A DNA stretch of 9,297 nt from Gammaproteobacteria bacterium (GTDB lineage Bacteria > Pseudomonadota > Gammaproteobacteria > Chromatiales > Chromatiaceae), in contig JAUXDV010000057.1 in NCBI GenBank assembly GCA_030620735.1, positions 1 to 9,297 on the forward strand, read 5' to 3'. Of the stretch, positions 1-6,310 are shown one piece after another (position 1 is the stretch's first letter; every line of letters starts with the position of its first letter). The notes under the pieces are model-generated. The model was not told the DNA's origin, did not search any database, and saw nothing but the letters and a program-made list of their open reading frames with translations. The position numbers and the translations under genes are program-made.

Positions 1-43
1 GCTCCGCTTATTGACACCCTACGCACGCAATGAGGGCCACTTT

Positions 44-98
44 TTTCACCACAGATGCACACAGATAAACACAGATGAAAAGATATCAATATCTGTGT
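44..98. repeat. Period-10 ACAGAT repeat with inverted copy
   Basis: ACAGAT occurs at 51-56, 61-66 and 71-76, exactly every 10 bases, followed by an inverted copy (ATATCTGTGT) at 89-98, with a small GATAT/ATATC palindrome at 82-93. The wording (CACAGATGCACACAGAT and so on) resembles an intergenic repeat I recall from many proteobacterial genomes. That resemblance is from memory and was not searched. It lies downstream of pqiC and encodes nothing convincing. Confidence 0.6.
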
Positions 99-103
99 CT
101 ATC

Positions 104-133
104 CTCGTTCCCACGCTCCTGCGTGGAAACGAG
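104..133. repeat. Palindromic intergenic hairpin (CTCGTTCCCACGC type)
   Basis: CTCGTTCCCACGC (104-116) pairs with GCGTGGAAACGAG (121-133) across a TCCT loop, with one mismatch in 13 positions. The arm sequence matches a palindromic repeat family I recall as dispersed in many bacterial chromosomes. It sits about 45 bases beyond the pqiC stop and could end or protect the 3' end of that message. No T-run follows on either strand, so it is not called as an intrinsic terminator. Confidence 0.6.
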
Positions 134-142
134 ACATGGTTT

Positions 143-173
143 ACTCAGTCCTCGCTACTCACAACTCAGTCCT
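143..173. repeat. ACTCAGTCCT direct repeat
   Basis: ACTCAGTCCT occurs at 143-152 and 164-173, 21 bases apart, separated by the similar CGCTACTCACA. Runs of short CTCA-type words like this are typical of low-complexity intergenic DNA. It lies just before the pqiC stop. No function is assigned. Confidence 0.45.
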
Positions 174-176
174 ATC

Positions 177-761
177 CTACAACGAAACCGCAATTTCATG
201 GGCCAACTCACCGACCAGGTCGCTCATGAGGCTGACAATGGCATCAAAATCATCTTCCGCTGCGTTGTTGTCAAGGCTTTGCTGCAGACGGGCAGTGGCG
301 ATCTTGCGCTGTTCTCCCTGCTTGTCAAGCACACGCCAGCGCGCATCGAGATAGACTGTTCTGCCATCTGCAATGAAACGGGTCACGTGCACAACGATCT
401 GCCTGTCGACTGAGCGCGGTCGATCCCAGGGATAGATCTCGATATGGCTCTTTTGCAGCTGCATGCCAAGATCTGTCGCCAGTACATCGGTAAAGTTGTT
501 CTCCAGGGAGCCGGCCCAGCGATGTTGCTTGTTCGACTTCAGTTGAGTCTCCCCGGTCTGCGTGAAGATATGCGGACGGGAGAGATACTCGGGGAGTTCA
601 ATCGGGCCGATTCCAATGTTGAGATGGCGATGAGCGGGTACGCTTTCGGCTGAAGAGGAGGGCATCAGCAGATAGTAGTGAATTCCGCCCCCCGGATTAG
701 AGACACAGCCGTAACCAAGGAGCAGGATAAGGGGTAAAAGAATCAGTCTTTTATAAAACAT
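177..761 (-). CDS. pqiC: PqiC-like outer-membrane lipoprotein (ABC-type transport auxiliary lipoprotein family)
   Basis: This 194-residue protein should be the outer-membrane lipoprotein partner of the PqiB tunnel, which carries lipid across the periplasm. Residues 1-18 form a basic N-terminus plus a leucine-rich segment ending at Cys19, the probable lipidation site. The lipobox is loose, because GYG precedes the Cys instead of the usual Leu-Ala/Ser-Gly/Ala. The mature part starts YYLLMPSSS, then has the NIGIGPIELPEYLSRP segment characteristic of the PqiC/YmbA (DUF330) family at about 48-63. It ends in an acidic helical tail. Length is close to E. coli PqiC (about 187). It is the last gene of the minus-strand block and is separated from pqiB by 164 bases filled with repeats, so its translation is probably not coupled to pqiB. 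The ribosome site is weak (ACGGA just before ATG). Identification rests on the family motif and on position after pqiB. Confidence 0.87.
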   Translation of the reverse strand: MFYKRLILLPLILLLGYGCVSNPGGGIHYYLLMPSSSAESVPAHRHLNIGIGPIELPEYLSRPHIFTQTGETQLKSNKQHRWAGSLENNFTDVLATDLGMQLQKSHIEIYPWDRPRSVDRQIVVHVTRFIADGRTVYLDARWRVLDKQGEQRKIATARLQQSLDNNAAEDDFDAIVSLMSDLVGELAHEIAVSL

Positions 762-767
762 TTCCGT

Positions 768-801
768 AATATCTCAATAACTATGGGAATTTCTCAATAA
801 C
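768..801. repeat. 14-bp direct repeat with 20-bp period upstream of pqiC
   Basis: AATATCTCAATAAC (768-781) and AATTTCTCAATAAC (788-801) match at 13 of 14 positions and are exactly 20 bases apart, about two helical turns. The second copy is also the left end of the larger inverted repeat 789-926. The pair lies within the 40 bases upstream of the pqiC start. On the minus strand each copy contains TTGAGA, one mismatch from a -35 consensus, but no good -10 with a usable leader follows. Confidence 0.55.
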
Positions 802-926
802 ACCGTGCATGTGAATAAAATGCTATCGCATTTAATCGTGGTCAGAAGACCACTCCCACATCTGACGCCACATAGAACCGTAGGAGCGGTCTTCTGACCG
901 CGAAACGCACGGGATTATTGAGAATT
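789..926. repeat. Long imperfect inverted repeat filling the pqiB-pqiC gap
   Basis: The left arm (789-812) and right arm (903-926, reverse complement) agree at 19 of 24 positions, including the perfect core TTCTCAATAA/TTATTGAGAA and CCGTGC/GCACGG. The right arm ends on the pqiB stop codon. The REP-like doublet 836-903 sits inside, off-centre. Nested pairs like this could be a small non-autonomous mobile element or a site built by repeated insertion. In the transcript the whole interval could fold into one large stem between pqiB and pqiC. Confidence 0.55.
836..903. repeat. REP-like inverted doublet (BIME-like)
   Basis: There are two short hairpins in opposite orientation: GTGGTC-AGAA-GACCAC (838-853) and GCGGTC-TTCT-GACCGC (886-901). 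The arms 836-859 and 880-903 are reverse complements at 21 of 24 positions. Each unit carries a GTRG head inside (GTAG at 880-883 on plus, GTGG on minus), as in REP elements mobilised by RAYT transposases (TnpREP). The sequence resembles the GTAGGAGCGG...CCGCGA repeats common in gammaproteobacteria. As part of the pqi transcript it could stabilise the upstream message or reduce pqiC expression. Confidence 0.7.
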
Positions 927-2653
927 TAATCATTTCCAAAAATCAATGCATTGGGTTTTTCATCCAGCGTCTCGGAGAGCCTGCCAACCGAGCGTGCAGC
1001 GCGGGTAAGCTCTTTGAGCGTGGTCGATAACTCATAATAGAGTGGTGAACGCGCCTTGTCGCCCTCCAGCATCTGTTTGACTGATTTCAGCGTGCTGTTG
1101 AGCTTCCTGATCGAGGCGGATAACTGTGCAGGCAGCGCCTGAGTCTTGTCAGAATGCAGGATCGGGTTGATGCCGTCAAGCGCATGATTGACTTTACTCA
1201 GCAGGCTCTGCACCGGGGCGCTCTGCAGTTGTTCACGACGCAGTTGCGGCTGTTCGCCCAGCTCGTCGTCTGCAGGATTGCGCACCAGGCTGTCGAAATC
1301 ACGGATCAGCACATTAGCCGATGTAAGCAGCTCTTCGAGAGGGAGCTTGTCGATTTTCCTGATTACTGAAGAGAGATTGTTCATGATCTCCCCCATGGCG
1401 CTGGCGATGGTCGGAAAGTCAGGATAGGGGTCTCCAGGGTTGATAGAGGCATGCAGCGGATTGTTAATCATCACCAGTTCGATAAACAGCTGGCTGGTCA
1501 GCCAGCTTGAAAACTGCAGGCGTGCGCGCAACCCCTGTGCGACGGCTTTGTCCAGCAGGGCCGGGACTTCCTTCTCGTCCAGGCCGTTGCCAATACGATC
1601 CGGGTCCAGAAAAATCAGCACAGGTGTGGTCAGCTTTCCTGTTTCGGTATTATTCTCGATAGTGATATCTGCAACATGACCCACCTGAACACCCTGGTAT
1701 TCGATCGGTGAACCAATGCCGAGACCGCGCAGTGACTCGTCAAAATGGAGGATATATCCAAATGCAGACTCGGTATTGGTGAGATCAAGATGCGCTGCTT
1801 CCAGGCTCGGGTAGAGTTCAAACAGGGTGTCATTCTCAACCGGGGTTTCCTCTTTCAGGCGCTTGGGAGTGGCGAAAGAGATGCCGCCGTTAATGAGTAC
1901 AGCGAGCGATTCCATCTCCACGGCCATACCCTGCGCGCCAAAATCCATCTTGAAGGCTCCCAACTCCCAGAACCTGGTGTTGCTGTTGATAAATCGGTCA
2001 TAGGGTTCATTGATAAAGACCCCGTAGGCGATTGTCTGGCCATCATCGACAAGACGCCGGCTTTCGATCTTGCCCACTTCAAACTGCTTGTATAGCACCG
2101 GCGCTCCGGTTGAGAGCGATGCGCCGGAAGTAGAGGTGAGAAGCAGGTGCAGTCCCGGTTCATCGGTGGTGGTTAGAGGCGGGTCCTCGAGTCCGGTAAA
2201 AGTATCCTGATAGCCGAGGCTCTTGTCGGCCGAGGTCGACATGGCGATGTAGGCTCCAGAAAAGAGCGTGCCCAGGCCGGAGACTCCGCCGGGACCGATG
2301 CGCGGGCGCTCTATCCAGAAACGGGTGCCTTCATTGAGGAAGTTTCTGCTCTCCTTGTTGATGCGCACAGTCACAATAACCTGCTGAAGGGTGCTGTCGA
2401 GATGCATGCTCTCGACCTTGCCGACTTCGACACTGCGGAAACGGACAGCTGTTTTCCCGGTTTCCAGACCTTCCGCAGAGACAAAGCGAATCGTAATCAG
2501 AGAGCCGAGTGAAGCATAGTGCTGCCAGGTGAGCCAGAATGAGATCACCAGCGCGGTCAGAGGAACGACCCAGATGAGAGAAATACGGTTTGTTCTGCCT
2601 GTTGTTCGGGGCTGTGCAGCAGGATTGCTGTTATTCTCCGGTGTCTGCTTCAT
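926..2653 (-). CDS. pqiB: PqiB-like three-MCE-domain lipid transport protein
   Basis: This 575-residue protein builds the periplasmic tunnel of the Pqi system. In E. coli the equivalent assembles into a hexamer of stacked MCE rings with a long coiled-coil needle towards the outer membrane. Here a basic N-terminus is followed by one membrane segment (about 24-42). Three MCE (MlaD-like) domains follow at about 49-140, 164-258 and 295-395, each with a version of G-x-x-V-x-[FY]-x-x-[VF]-x-VG (for example VRFRSVEVGKV at 70-80 and VLYKQFEVGKI at 186-196). The C-terminal 420-575 is helical and Leu/Ser-rich, suited to a coiled coil, and ends with the PNALIFG motif usual for PqiB. E. coli PqiB is 546 residues, so this is full length. 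Its ATG overlaps the upstream pqiA stop as ATGA, and GGGA lies 7 bases before it, so translation is probably coupled. Confidence 0.95.
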   Translation of the reverse strand: MKQTPENNSNPAAQPRTTGRTNRISLIWVVPLTALVISFWLTWQHYASLGSLITIRFVSAEGLETGKTAVRFRSVEVGKVESMHLDSTLQQVIVTVRINKESRNFLNEGTRFWIERPRIGPGGVSGLGTLFSGAYIAMSTSADKSLGYQDTFTGLEDPPLTTTDEPGLHLLLTSTSGASLSTGAPVLYKQFEVGKIESRRLVDDGQTIAYGVFINEPYDRFINSNTRFWELGAFKMDFGAQGMAVEMESLAVLINGGISFATPKRLKEETPVENDTLFELYPSLEAAHLDLTNTESAFGYILHFDESLRGLGIGSPIEYQGVQVGHVADITIENNTETGKLTTPVLIFLDPDRIGNGLDEKEVPALLDKAVAQGLRARLQFSSWLTSQLFIELVMINNPLHASINPGDPYPDFPTIASAMGEIMNNLSSVIRKIDKLPLEELLTSANVLIRDFDSLVRNPADDELGEQPQLRREQLQSAPVQSLLSKVNHALDGINPILHSDKTQALPAQLSASIRKLNSTLKSVKQMLEGDKARSPLYYELSTTLKELTRAARSVGRLSETLDEKPNALIFGND

Positions 2654-3264
2654 TCACTGTCCCACAGCAGGCGCGTGTCAAAACTGATCGCGGATAACAT
2701 CGTCGTTATCACCATGCCTGCAAACGCCATGGCGGCAGAGCCTGGAAGCACCGTTGCGATTCCGCCAAACTGTATCAGTGCGACCAGCAATATGACTACA
2801 AATACATCAATCATTGACCAGGGTCCAATATATTCGATAATGCGGAACAGCCGGGTCTGTTGATTCAGCTTGCCGGAGTGGCCTTTCCAGATGGAGAATA
2901 GCAGCAGGCTGATGACCAGAAACTTCAACAGGGGTATGACGATGGAAGCGGTGAAAATAATCACCGCCACCGGGTAGGATTTCATACTCCACAATAGAAT
3001 CACTCCGCCGATAATGGTTTTCTCATCCTTTACGCCTAGCGATGTGGTGTTCATTATAGGGTATAGATTCGCCGGTACATAGAGAATCAGTGCAGTAATC
3101 AGAAAAGCCCAGCTGCGCTGTACACTGAAGGGCTTGCGCTGATAGAGGCGACTGCCGCAGCGCACGCAATGGTGGTCGGCTTTACAGGATTGCAGCTTGC
3201 CGCATACATGGCAGGAGGCGAGGCCGGCCTGCATCGCAGTCAGTGCTTGTCGATTGCCTGCCAC
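2650..3264 (-). CDS. pqiA: PqiA-domain inner-membrane protein (second half of the usual PqiA)
   Basis: This 204-residue protein corresponds to one of the two PqiA domains fused in E. coli PqiA (about 417 residues). A zinc-ribbon-like head has Cys18/Cys21 and Cys33/Cys36. About four membrane segments follow (roughly 50-70, 84-124, 148-168, 173-195), with family motifs PANLYPIM (64-71) and GPWSMIDVFVVILLVALIQF (147-166). It should sit in the inner membrane beside PqiB and help pass lipid to or from the tunnel. The start chosen is GTG at 3264, because GGAGGA lies just upstream. The in-frame ATG at 3234 would avoid overlap but has no ribosome site and would leave a shorter leader to the first Cys pair. 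The GTG start overlaps the preceding PqiA-like gene by 25 bases, and its stop overlaps the pqiB start. Confidence 0.9.
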   Translation of the reverse strand: MAGNRQALTAMQAGLASCHVCGKLQSCKADHHCVRCGSRLYQRKPFSVQRSWAFLITALILYVPANLYPIMNTTSLGVKDEKTIIGGVILLWSMKSYPVAVIIFTASIVIPLLKFLVISLLLFSIWKGHSGKLNQQTRLFRIIEYIGPWSMIDVFVVILLVALIQFGGIATVLPGSAAMAFAGMVITTMLSAISFDTRLLWDSE

Positions 3265-3869
3265 AGCTCCTCCGGCTCCAGTGTTGTCGAGACGAACAGA
3301 TTGATCATCACCAGAGCTACAAATGCCCAGAACCCCTGGTGCAGTGCGATTTCCGCGATCGACGCAAGTTTAACGATGGTGACCAGGACCCCAAGCAGGA
3401 AAATCTCAAGCATATTCCATGGCGCCAGGCGTCCAATCAGCAGCAGCAGCTGCCGCGCAAACAGTGTCAGTGGTCTTTTGTTGCTGTAGAGCGAACTGAG
3501 CAAAAGCAGGTCAAGCAGTAATACACCCAGGGGGATGATCACCAGGAACAGCGCGCCGGCAATGCCAAGCAGCACATTATCAAGCTGTGACAATGTATCG
3601 ATGGTTGAAATCAGGTAGATGGTGGTTTTATTGCCATCCACATCGATCGAAAGAAACGGCAGCAGCTGTGCAAACAGAAACAGCAGCAGTGATGCGATGG
3701 TCAAAGCCAGTGATATCTCGATTGCATTATTATTGGTGCGATATAGCAAGCTGCCGCAGCGGCTGCACCAGGCCTTTTCACCTTTACCCAGTGCTGTTTT
3801 CTCATGCAGCAGGTCACAGCTGTGGCAGGCGACCAGGTTATCAATGGGTAAATGTTGCACCAATTCCAT
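3240..3869 (-). CDS. pqiA: PqiA-domain inner-membrane protein (first half of the usual PqiA)
   Basis: This 209-residue protein is the partner PqiA domain. A zinc-ribbon-like head has Cys15/Cys18 and Cys35/Cys38. About four membrane segments follow (roughly 50-72, 100-128, 148-170, 176-195), with the PqiA signature PWNMLEIFLLGVLVTIVKL at 150-168. Together with the next gene it reproduces the two-domain order of E. coli PqiA as two polypeptides, which presumably associate in the inner membrane with PqiB. Its ATG follows immediately on the nth stop (TAAATG), with only a modest GAAG ribosome site, so it is probably translated from the nth message. Which of the two genes equals which half of the fused protein is inferred from order only. 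Confidence 0.88.
   Translation of the reverse strand: MELVQHLPIDNLVACHSCDLLHEKTALGKGEKAWCSRCGSLLYRTNNNAIEISLALTIASLLLFLFAQLLPFLSIDVDGNKTTIYLISTIDTLSQLDNVLLGIAGALFLVIIPLGVLLLDLLLLSSLYSNKRPLTLFARQLLLLIGRLAPWNMLEIFLLGVLVTIVKLASIAEIALHQGFWAFVALVMINLFVSTTLEPEELWQAIDKH
3268..3273 (-). promoter_or_regulatory. Ribosome binding site deciding the second pqiA start
   Basis: Read on the minus strand, GGAGGA ends 3 bases before GTG at 3264 (GGAG ends 5 bases before). It lies inside the last codons of the preceding PqiA-domain gene, which there encode Glu-Pro-Glu-Glu-Leu. The alternative ATG at 3234 is preceded by ACAAGCACTGACTGCG, with no purine-rich match. Confidence 0.6.
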
Positions 3870-4505
3870 TTATGCTTCAGTTTTATGCTTGAATTCACAC
3901 AGATCTTCAATGATACAGGAACCACAGCGTGGTTTGCGCGCGATGCACACATAACGGCCATGCAGGATCAGCCAGTGATGCGCATCCTGGAGGAACTCTG
4001 ACGGGATGAATTTCAGCAGACGTTTTTCAACCTCCAGTGGTGTTTTACCGGGTGCAATCCTGATGCGATTGGAGACGCGGAAGATATGCGTATCCACTGC
4101 CATGGTTGGTTGTCCAAATGCCGTATTGAGCACTACATTGGCGGTTTTACGGCCAACACCATGCAGAGCTTCAAGCGACTGGCGATCCTCCGGAATTTCA
4201 CTGTTGTGCTTTTCAATCAACAACTGGCATGTCTTGATGATGTTTTTGGCCTTGCTATTATACAGGCCGATCGTCTTGATGTGTTTGCGCAGCCCCGGCT
4301 CTCCCAGATCCAGCATGGTTTGGGGAGTCGGGGCAATGGCAAAGAGTCCTGCCGTTGCCTTGTTGACGCTGACATCAGTCGCCTGGGCGGAGAGAATGAC
4401 TGCAATCAGCAACTCAAATGAAGAGCTGTAGTTGAGTTCAGTGGTAGGATGCGGATTCTGATCCCGCAAGCGGGTAAATATCTGTTGGCGTATGGTTTTA
4501 TTCAT
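3870..4505 (-). CDS. nth: Endonuclease III (DNA glycosylase/AP lyase)
   Basis: This base-excision repair enzyme removes oxidised pyrimidines (thymine glycol and similar) from DNA and cleaves the abasic site by beta-elimination. The helix-hairpin-helix lies at about 108-133, with LHGVGRKTANVVL holding catalytic Lys120. Catalytic Asp138 is in VDTHIFRV. The [4Fe-4S] ligands are Cys187, Cys194, Cys197 and Cys203 in the C-terminal loop. With ATG at 4505 the protein is 211 residues and begins MNKTIRQQIFTRLR, aligning from residue 1 with the E. coli enzyme as I recall it. The in-frame ATG at 4535 would add ten residues without homology or a ribosome site. It leads the minus-strand block, and its stop touches the first pqiA-domain gene. 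In E. coli nth instead follows the rsx genes, so the pqi linkage differs. Confidence 0.97.
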   Translation of the reverse strand: MNKTIRQQIFTRLRDQNPHPTTELNYSSSFELLIAVILSAQATDVSVNKATAGLFAIAPTPQTMLDLGEPGLRKHIKTIGLYNSKAKNIIKTCQLLIEKHNSEIPEDRQSLEALHGVGRKTANVVLNTAFGQPTMAVDTHIFRVSNRIRIAPGKTPLEVEKRLLKFIPSEFLQDAHHWLILHGRYVCIARKPRCGSCIIEDLCEFKHKTEA

Positions 4506-4685
4506 TTCTCTGTTCTTCAGGAGGCTGAATTCCATGCTGGATGCGCTGTTGTTTATGCATCATACGGACTATCATAGGATGTGCTGGGGAACGAAGCGCA
4601 TCAATTGCAAGTGAACCAGAAATTCCTGATGCTGTCCAATTTCGAACAGCTAAGCCACGCTGAAACTTTTAAAGATATCTCTCCA
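4506..4685. promoter_or_regulatory. Divergent intergenic region between nth and the triple-domain gene
   Basis: These 180 bases must hold the start signals for both divergent units. On the minus strand TATGAT (5 of 6 to a -10 box) occurs near 4570-4577, but no -35 sits at a normal distance. GATGCGCT (4540-4547) and its exact reverse complement AGCGCATC (4595-4602) flank the middle. That could be an operator or chance. No convincing plus-strand promoter is visible. The open frame that extends left to 4581 is judged non-coding because the signal peptide begins at 4686. Confidence 0.35.
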
Positions 4686-6308
4686 ATGACAACAAGAATC
4701 ATCAATCTGTTACTACTGATATCCCTGCTGACGCCTGGCGTCGTTATCGGGGCATCTGAAAAATTCACTGACTGGGTAGTGAACTGCAAAGGTTCCTCGT
4801 CATGTGAAGCAAAAACCCTCCGGCAGGGAGAGACGACGGACGGTTATCCCACGATCAAAATAACGGGTAAAGAGCGCGGTCATCGCAAACTGTTTCTCTC
4901 CGACGCGAAGTATGTCGATGGCTCAAAAAAAATCAGCATCGGCATTGATAAAACCCCGCTGATTGATCTGGAACCAAAGCGTGACCTCAAACGTCTGAAC
5001 AGAGGCGAATACCAGGTTGCCAACGGCGATCTGCGAAATAAACTGCTCTCGCGCATGGCGTCAGGCCGCAAACTCCAGATTTTCTATACTAATGTGCGCG
5101 GTCAGGCGCGTGAACCTGAATATTCGCTGATGGGCATGGGAAGCGCCCTGAAGAGACTCAGCAGCGCATCCCCGGTTGCCAAAGCTGTCGTTAGTAAAGA
5201 GCCTGAACAGGAGAAAAAACAACAGCCACAGGCAGGAACAGAGCCCGGGCAGAAGATACAGCGGGACAATTCAGCTTCCAGAGTGAGCAGGAAATTCAGG
5301 AACTGGCAGATTCGCTGTGCGTCTGATGGTTCCTGTGCGGCGACAACCTACAAGATGAGGGGTTCAATCGACGGTTATCCTGTCCTTATGATTGTTATGG
5401 ATGGCAGTAGCAGGCTCCAGTTGCATATCGCCGGCGCCCAATACATAAATGGCTCAAAAAACATCTGGATCAGGGTCGACGGAAACAGGGAGATAAAGTT
5501 GTTGCCCGGCAGAGACTTTGTCAGGCTCTCGCAGAGAGAATATAAAATCTCAAATTCCCGTGTGTTGGCGAACGTGATGTCAGCAATCCGGAGAGGCAGA
5601 ACATTGCGTCTGAGCTATCGCAACGTCCGCGGGCAATGGAGGCAACCGGTCTATTCATTGCTGGGATCTACCGCAGCAATGAACGAACTGGGCGGCGGTG
5701 CGCCAAAAGCCGAAATAGCCGAAAAGGCTCCTGAAGTTAAGCCACAGAAGAGCGGCAAGGCAGTTGTTGAGACGCGGCCGACATCACGGCCACCGGTTCA
5801 GACCTTCAGGCCATCCGCTACACAGGATGCCGATATTGCCGAGGTTGTACAGCAAAACAACCGTCGGAGTTCGACATCCTGGTGGCAGAAGATCGGTAGA
5901 TCGGGCAAAAGATGGAGTGTCTCCTGTTCGGGGCGCTACAAGTGTGCCGCCACAGCACAAGGAACTGTCAAGGGCGGTAAAAAGGACATCTCGATCAGAG
6001 TGACAGGAGCAAGCCGGGGGGCGCGCCAGTTCATGCTGGCTGATGCTGGAATGCTTGATGCAACCAAGCCCATGCGCATACAAATTGATGGAAACCTGCC
6101 GATGCATATTGTTCCTCGAAAAGACTTTACAAAAGCCGGACGAGGTGAAGTCCGTATTGTCAATTCGAGACTCACCCAGACACTGCTTGCAAAAATGCAG
6201 AGGGGTGATGAGATGTGGGTGACTTACACCAACAGGCAGGGACGCTCGCGTGTGACCAAGTTCTCCCTGAACGGAGTGAATGCATCATTGAAAAAACTGG
6301 GAAGATGA
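4686..6308 (+). CDS. Exported protein with three tandem IalB/DUF1176-like domains
   Basis: This 540-residue protein is probably periplasmic or surface-exposed. Residues 1-23 are a signal peptide (Thr-Arg, a Leu/Ile-rich core, then VIGA before Ser24), which fixes the start at the ATG of 4686. Three copies of one domain follow at about 27-158, 204-336 and 408-539. Each begins W-x3-C-x5-C (W30/C34/C40, W207/C211/C217, W410/C414/C420). Copies 1 and 2 continue with DGYP. All copies have an ID/VDG-type strand (a degenerate IDK in copy 1), YxNxxG and end S-L-x-G-x-x-x-[AS]-[LM]-x-x-L. That ending and the W/C start recall invasion-associated protein B (IalB, PF06776) and DUF1176 (PF06674), and I cannot decide between them by eye. 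The second Cys pair of classical IalB is absent. Linkers (159-203, 337-407) are rich in Lys, Glu, Gln and Pro. The function is unknown. The last codon overlaps a possible start of the Nudix gene. Confidence 0.82.
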   Translation: MTTRIINLLLLISLLTPGVVIGASEKFTDWVVNCKGSSSCEAKTLRQGETTDGYPTIKITGKERGHRKLFLSDAKYVDGSKKISIGIDKTPLIDLEPKRDLKRLNRGEYQVANGDLRNKLLSRMASGRKLQIFYTNVRGQAREPEYSLMGMGSALKRLSSASPVAKAVVSKEPEQEKKQQPQAGTEPGQKIQRDNSASRVSRKFRNWQIRCASDGSCAATTYKMRGSIDGYPVLMIVMDGSSRLQLHIAGAQYINGSKNIWIRVDGNREIKLLPGRDFVRLSQREYKISNSRVLANVMSAIRRGRTLRLSYRNVRGQWRQPVYSLLGSTAAMNELGGGAPKAEIAEKAPEVKPQKSGKAVVETRPTSRPPVQTFRPSATQDADIAEVVQQNNRRSSTSWWQKIGRSGKRWSVSCSGRYKCAATAQGTVKGGKKDISIRVTGASRGARQFMLADAGMLDATKPMRIQIDGNLPMHIVPRKDFTKAGRGEVRIVNSRLTQTLLAKMQRGDEMWVTYTNRQGRSRVTKFSLNGVNASLKKLGR

Positions 6309-6310
6309 GA

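Noticed and set aside
44..98. CRISPR-like or iteron array
   Set aside because: The units are only 10 bases with no spacers. Three copies plus an inverted one fit a common intergenic repeat better, and no cas or replication gene is near.
104..133. Rho-independent terminator for pqiC
   Set aside because: The stem is good but no T-run follows on the transcribed strand, and its sequence looks like a dispersed palindromic repeat.
4506..4535. Longer Nth starting at ATG 4535
   Set aside because: The ten added residues have no counterpart in Nth relatives and no ribosome site precedes 4535. From 4505 the protein aligns with E. coli Nth at residue 1.
4581..4685. Longer N-terminus for the triple-domain protein (in-frame ATG at 4581)
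   Set aside because: A clear signal peptide begins at the ATG of 4686. The extra 35 residues would place it internally and show no family likeness.
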